A stretch of DNA of 64,000 nt from Lycocorax pyrrhopterus obiensis (Eukaryota; Chordata; Aves; Passeriformes; Paradisaeidae): NCBI GenBank assembly GCA_014706295.1, contig JACSVZ010000011.1:6225163-6289162 (forward strand). The letters are read 5' to 3'. The notes under the pieces are model-generated. The model was not told the origin of the DNA. It worked only from the letters and a program-made list of their open reading frames with translations, and did not search any database. Of this stretch, positions 62,290-64,000 are shown in pieces. Numbering within the stretch: the stretch's first letter is position 1; each line of letters begins with the position of its first letter. A program made the position numbers and the translations under genes.

Positions 62290-62800
62290 TGGTGGGCAAG
62301 AACCGGACCTTTGTGTGCTCATGCCTGGCACTGCTCTGGCTCAGAGCAGCCGTGCCCTGAGCAGGGACTGGGGGGACTGGGGGCAGTGGGACCAGCTGAG
62401 ATGCCCAGCGGGGCACCAGGCTGGTTGCTGGAGAGGGGCCAAGGCTGTGCTGGTGGATTAAAGAGCTGGATAGGCACCTCAGCTCACAGGTAGGACATGC
62501 AAAACACCCCCCAGCTCACAGTGGGATGATGCTGGGATGCTGTGGGGGAAAACGGGAAGGACACAACCTGGCCTTGAGAAAGGAAGTATTTCTGCTATAT
62601 TCAAAAGCCACCAGAGCACAGATCCAAAGAACCTCAGGTCGCTCCAGTTTGCAGCACCCAGGCTGCACCCAGCCACCTGTGAGCAAATGGGGGCCCCCAG
62701 CTCTGCAGTGTGGCCACACCACAGCTGAGTCAGAGTGCCACAAAGCCATGTCAGAACCTGCCAAACACACTTCCACATTGTGTACAACCTCCCCTGAGAC
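62290..62800. other. GC-rich islet
   Basis: Frames of 60-109 codons on both strands, none recognised. Contains the G-quadruplex motif at 62364-62390. Confidence 0.45.
62364..62390 (+). other. G-quadruplex motif
   Basis: Four G-tracts in a row (3, 6, 5 and 3 G) are separated by loops of 3, 3 and 4 bases (ACT, ACT, CAGT). This satisfies the canonical G3+N1-7 rule on the plus strand. Confidence 0.8.
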
Positions 62801-63083
62801 ACACAGGGCTAGATGGCAAACAGGGTGTCCCTTTAATGAAACTACAACATATTAAAAATTATTACAGCTTCGTCTTTTCAGGTTTTAGACAATGTAATGT
62901 GATTTATTCAAAGAAATGCTGATGATTAGACATTAAATGGCACTAAATATTCCACTTCCTCTGCGCTGCCTGATAAACTGGTTTCATTAACATTATAAGT
63001 AACAAAAGTTTCCATTTCAGTCGGCCCATTTTGTTTTCCTCACGATCTAAGTTGCAGCTGCACAGCACTATATTACAGGGGCC
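62801..63083. other. Left flank of CpG island
   Basis: AT-rich sequence with TTAAAAATTATTA and homeodomain-like words, passing abruptly into the CpG island. No gene recognised. Confidence 0.4.
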
Positions 63084-63345
63084 TCGCCGAGCGGCAGCTT
63101 TGGGCTCTCCATCACTCGGCACGGTTAAAGGGACCGAGCCGGCAGCCGCAGCACGGGCGGTCCGGCCCGGCCCCGGCCCTGCCGCGGGTCCCAGGGCCAC
63201 CGGCAGCAGGGTCCCCAGCCCTGCCGAGCCTGCACCTCCTCACCCCGGCCCCAGCCCGCGGGGACACACCCACAGCACGCTCAGGGCGTCCGTGTCCCGC
63301 GGCTGGCACCGTCACCCCAGCCCCACTGACATCGCCATCCCGTTT
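63084..63345. promoter_or_regulatory. CpG island
   Basis: By eye about 27 CpG in roughly 260 bases with GC near 70 percent. In the central 180 bases observed CpG is close to expectation (manual estimate about 0.9), whereas flanking sequence is nearly CpG-free. Frames of 130 codons (63031-63423, plus) and 67-85 codons (minus) cross it but are the Ala/Pro/Arg/Gly-rich products any such island yields. It could be a promoter of a transcript leaving the window, a lncRNA promoter or an orphan island. No TATA box is evident. Confidence 0.7.
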
Positions 63346-64000
63346 TTCTCCTCAAGAGATTTTTCTTTAGCCGCCAAGTCTGTCCCTATTAAATCATGTG
63401 CCTCAGCCTTAAGTGCAGGTTAACACTGTGCCCTGAGTGGAAGCCACTATATTTGTCAAGGATACCTCCGTGATTTATCTCTGCCAGCCCCATAGAAGAA
63501 CTCACATCTGGATATACGGTGCCGCTACATAATTTCCAAATTCAGCCATTCTGCCTGCTCCCTGGGAGACCTCGCTCGGGGTCTAGAACTGCTGGAATTA
63601 CAGCTAATTCCCAATTTAGGCCCTCATTTCAGGCCCTGCCCGGGGTGTCACAGCCCTGCAGCACCAGGTAGGGATGCTGTTGCATGGTACCCCCTTCCTG
63701 ACGTGCCGAGGCTCACTCGCCCTTTCCCCAGACTTTGGTCACGTCTGACTGCCTTCAAGGAAAACCTCCCTTTGCCAGAAGATACAGGGATACGTTTTGA
63801 AAGACCTTTTGAAAGTAAGATGGTGATTTAAGTGCACACCAGACAATGCTCTGGTGTTTAATAAAACCTCACTCCTGCCCTTGGGCAGCGCTGCCCACTC
63901 AGGGTGGCCCTGGCTGTATTTTGGGTGGGGGCAGGGGTTGGTCCAACCACCTCCTATCACTCCCTACACAGGAGAAAACAAATCCCCCACATCCACAAAA
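63346..64000. other. Right flank of CpG island to window end
   Basis: Mixed composition with further scattered CpG around 63560-63600 and 63640-63650. The run GGGTGGGGGCAGGGG near 63923-63937 is almost a G-quadruplex (three full tracts plus GG). No gene recognised; the minus frame 63739-63960 has no family match. Confidence 0.4.

Noticed and set aside
63031..63423. 130-codon Ala/Pro/Arg-rich frame across the CpG island
   Set aside because: CpG islands have few stop codons on any frame; minus-strand frames are open in the same place.
1..64000. CRISPR arrays, operons, prophage, endogenous retrovirus or other multi-gene system
   Set aside because: No regularly spaced direct repeats, no gene clusters, no viral protein similarity in the translated frames and no long terminal repeats were recognised; the sequence reads as vertebrate noncoding DNA.

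Overview
The window looks like a piece of a bird genome, from an intergenic desert or a very long intron. It is AT-rich and CpG-poor overall, with short GC-rich islets of a few hundred bases. It carries two 3'-truncated CR1 LINE tails with the terminal box typical of archosaurs (one per strand, about 5.4 kb and 12.0 kb). It also holds a few much older amniote repeat remnants and no young retrovirus or satellite block. Interspersed repeats are sparse, as expected for a bird. There is no bacterial gene organisation; open frames are short and mostly open on both strands inside GC-rich islets. Species and neighbouring genes cannot be read from the sequence.

No complete protein-coding gene, tRNA, rRNA or recognised microRNA is supported. 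The only protein homology recognised is a decayed hAT-type DNA transposase fragment at about 35.27-35.53 kb, with a frameshift and a lost tryptophan in the usual T-R-W-N motif. Two segments have exon-like borders and open phase (1753-1881 and 12644-12721, both + strand), but their peptides are not recognised. They are reported as candidates only.

Layout: 0-5.3 kb mixed AT sequence with GC islets and a possible exon; 5.37 kb CR1 (-); 6.4-11.2 kb very AT-rich, with a near-consensus SOX-OCT composite site at 7.18 kb; 11.94 kb CR1 (+); 12.64 kb exon-like segment; 13.44-13.86 kb CpG-island-like block; 16.3 kb cluster of competing hairpins; 17.24 kb old palindromic amniote repeat; 22.4, 26.4-27.1 and 47.1-48.0 kb AT-rich blocks dense in homeodomain, POU and TALE words that look like conserved noncoding elements; 31.5 and 32.4 kb MIR-like remnants; 35.3 kb hAT fossil; 40.56-40.83 kb CpG-enriched block with a perfect NF-E2/ARE word; 45-46, 49, 55.7-58.3 and 62.3 kb GC islets, with a strong hairpin at 58.1 kb and a G-quadruplex motif at 62.37 kb; 59.5 kb (TATATC/TAGATC)n microsatellite with a 28-bp perfect palindrome; 63.08-63.34 kb a dense CpG island.

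The most economical reading is a regulatory desert: orphan CpG islands beside AT-rich enhancer-like blocks, probably serving a developmental gene outside the window. Conservation was not tested, so this is inference. No previously undescribed multi-gene system is visible.
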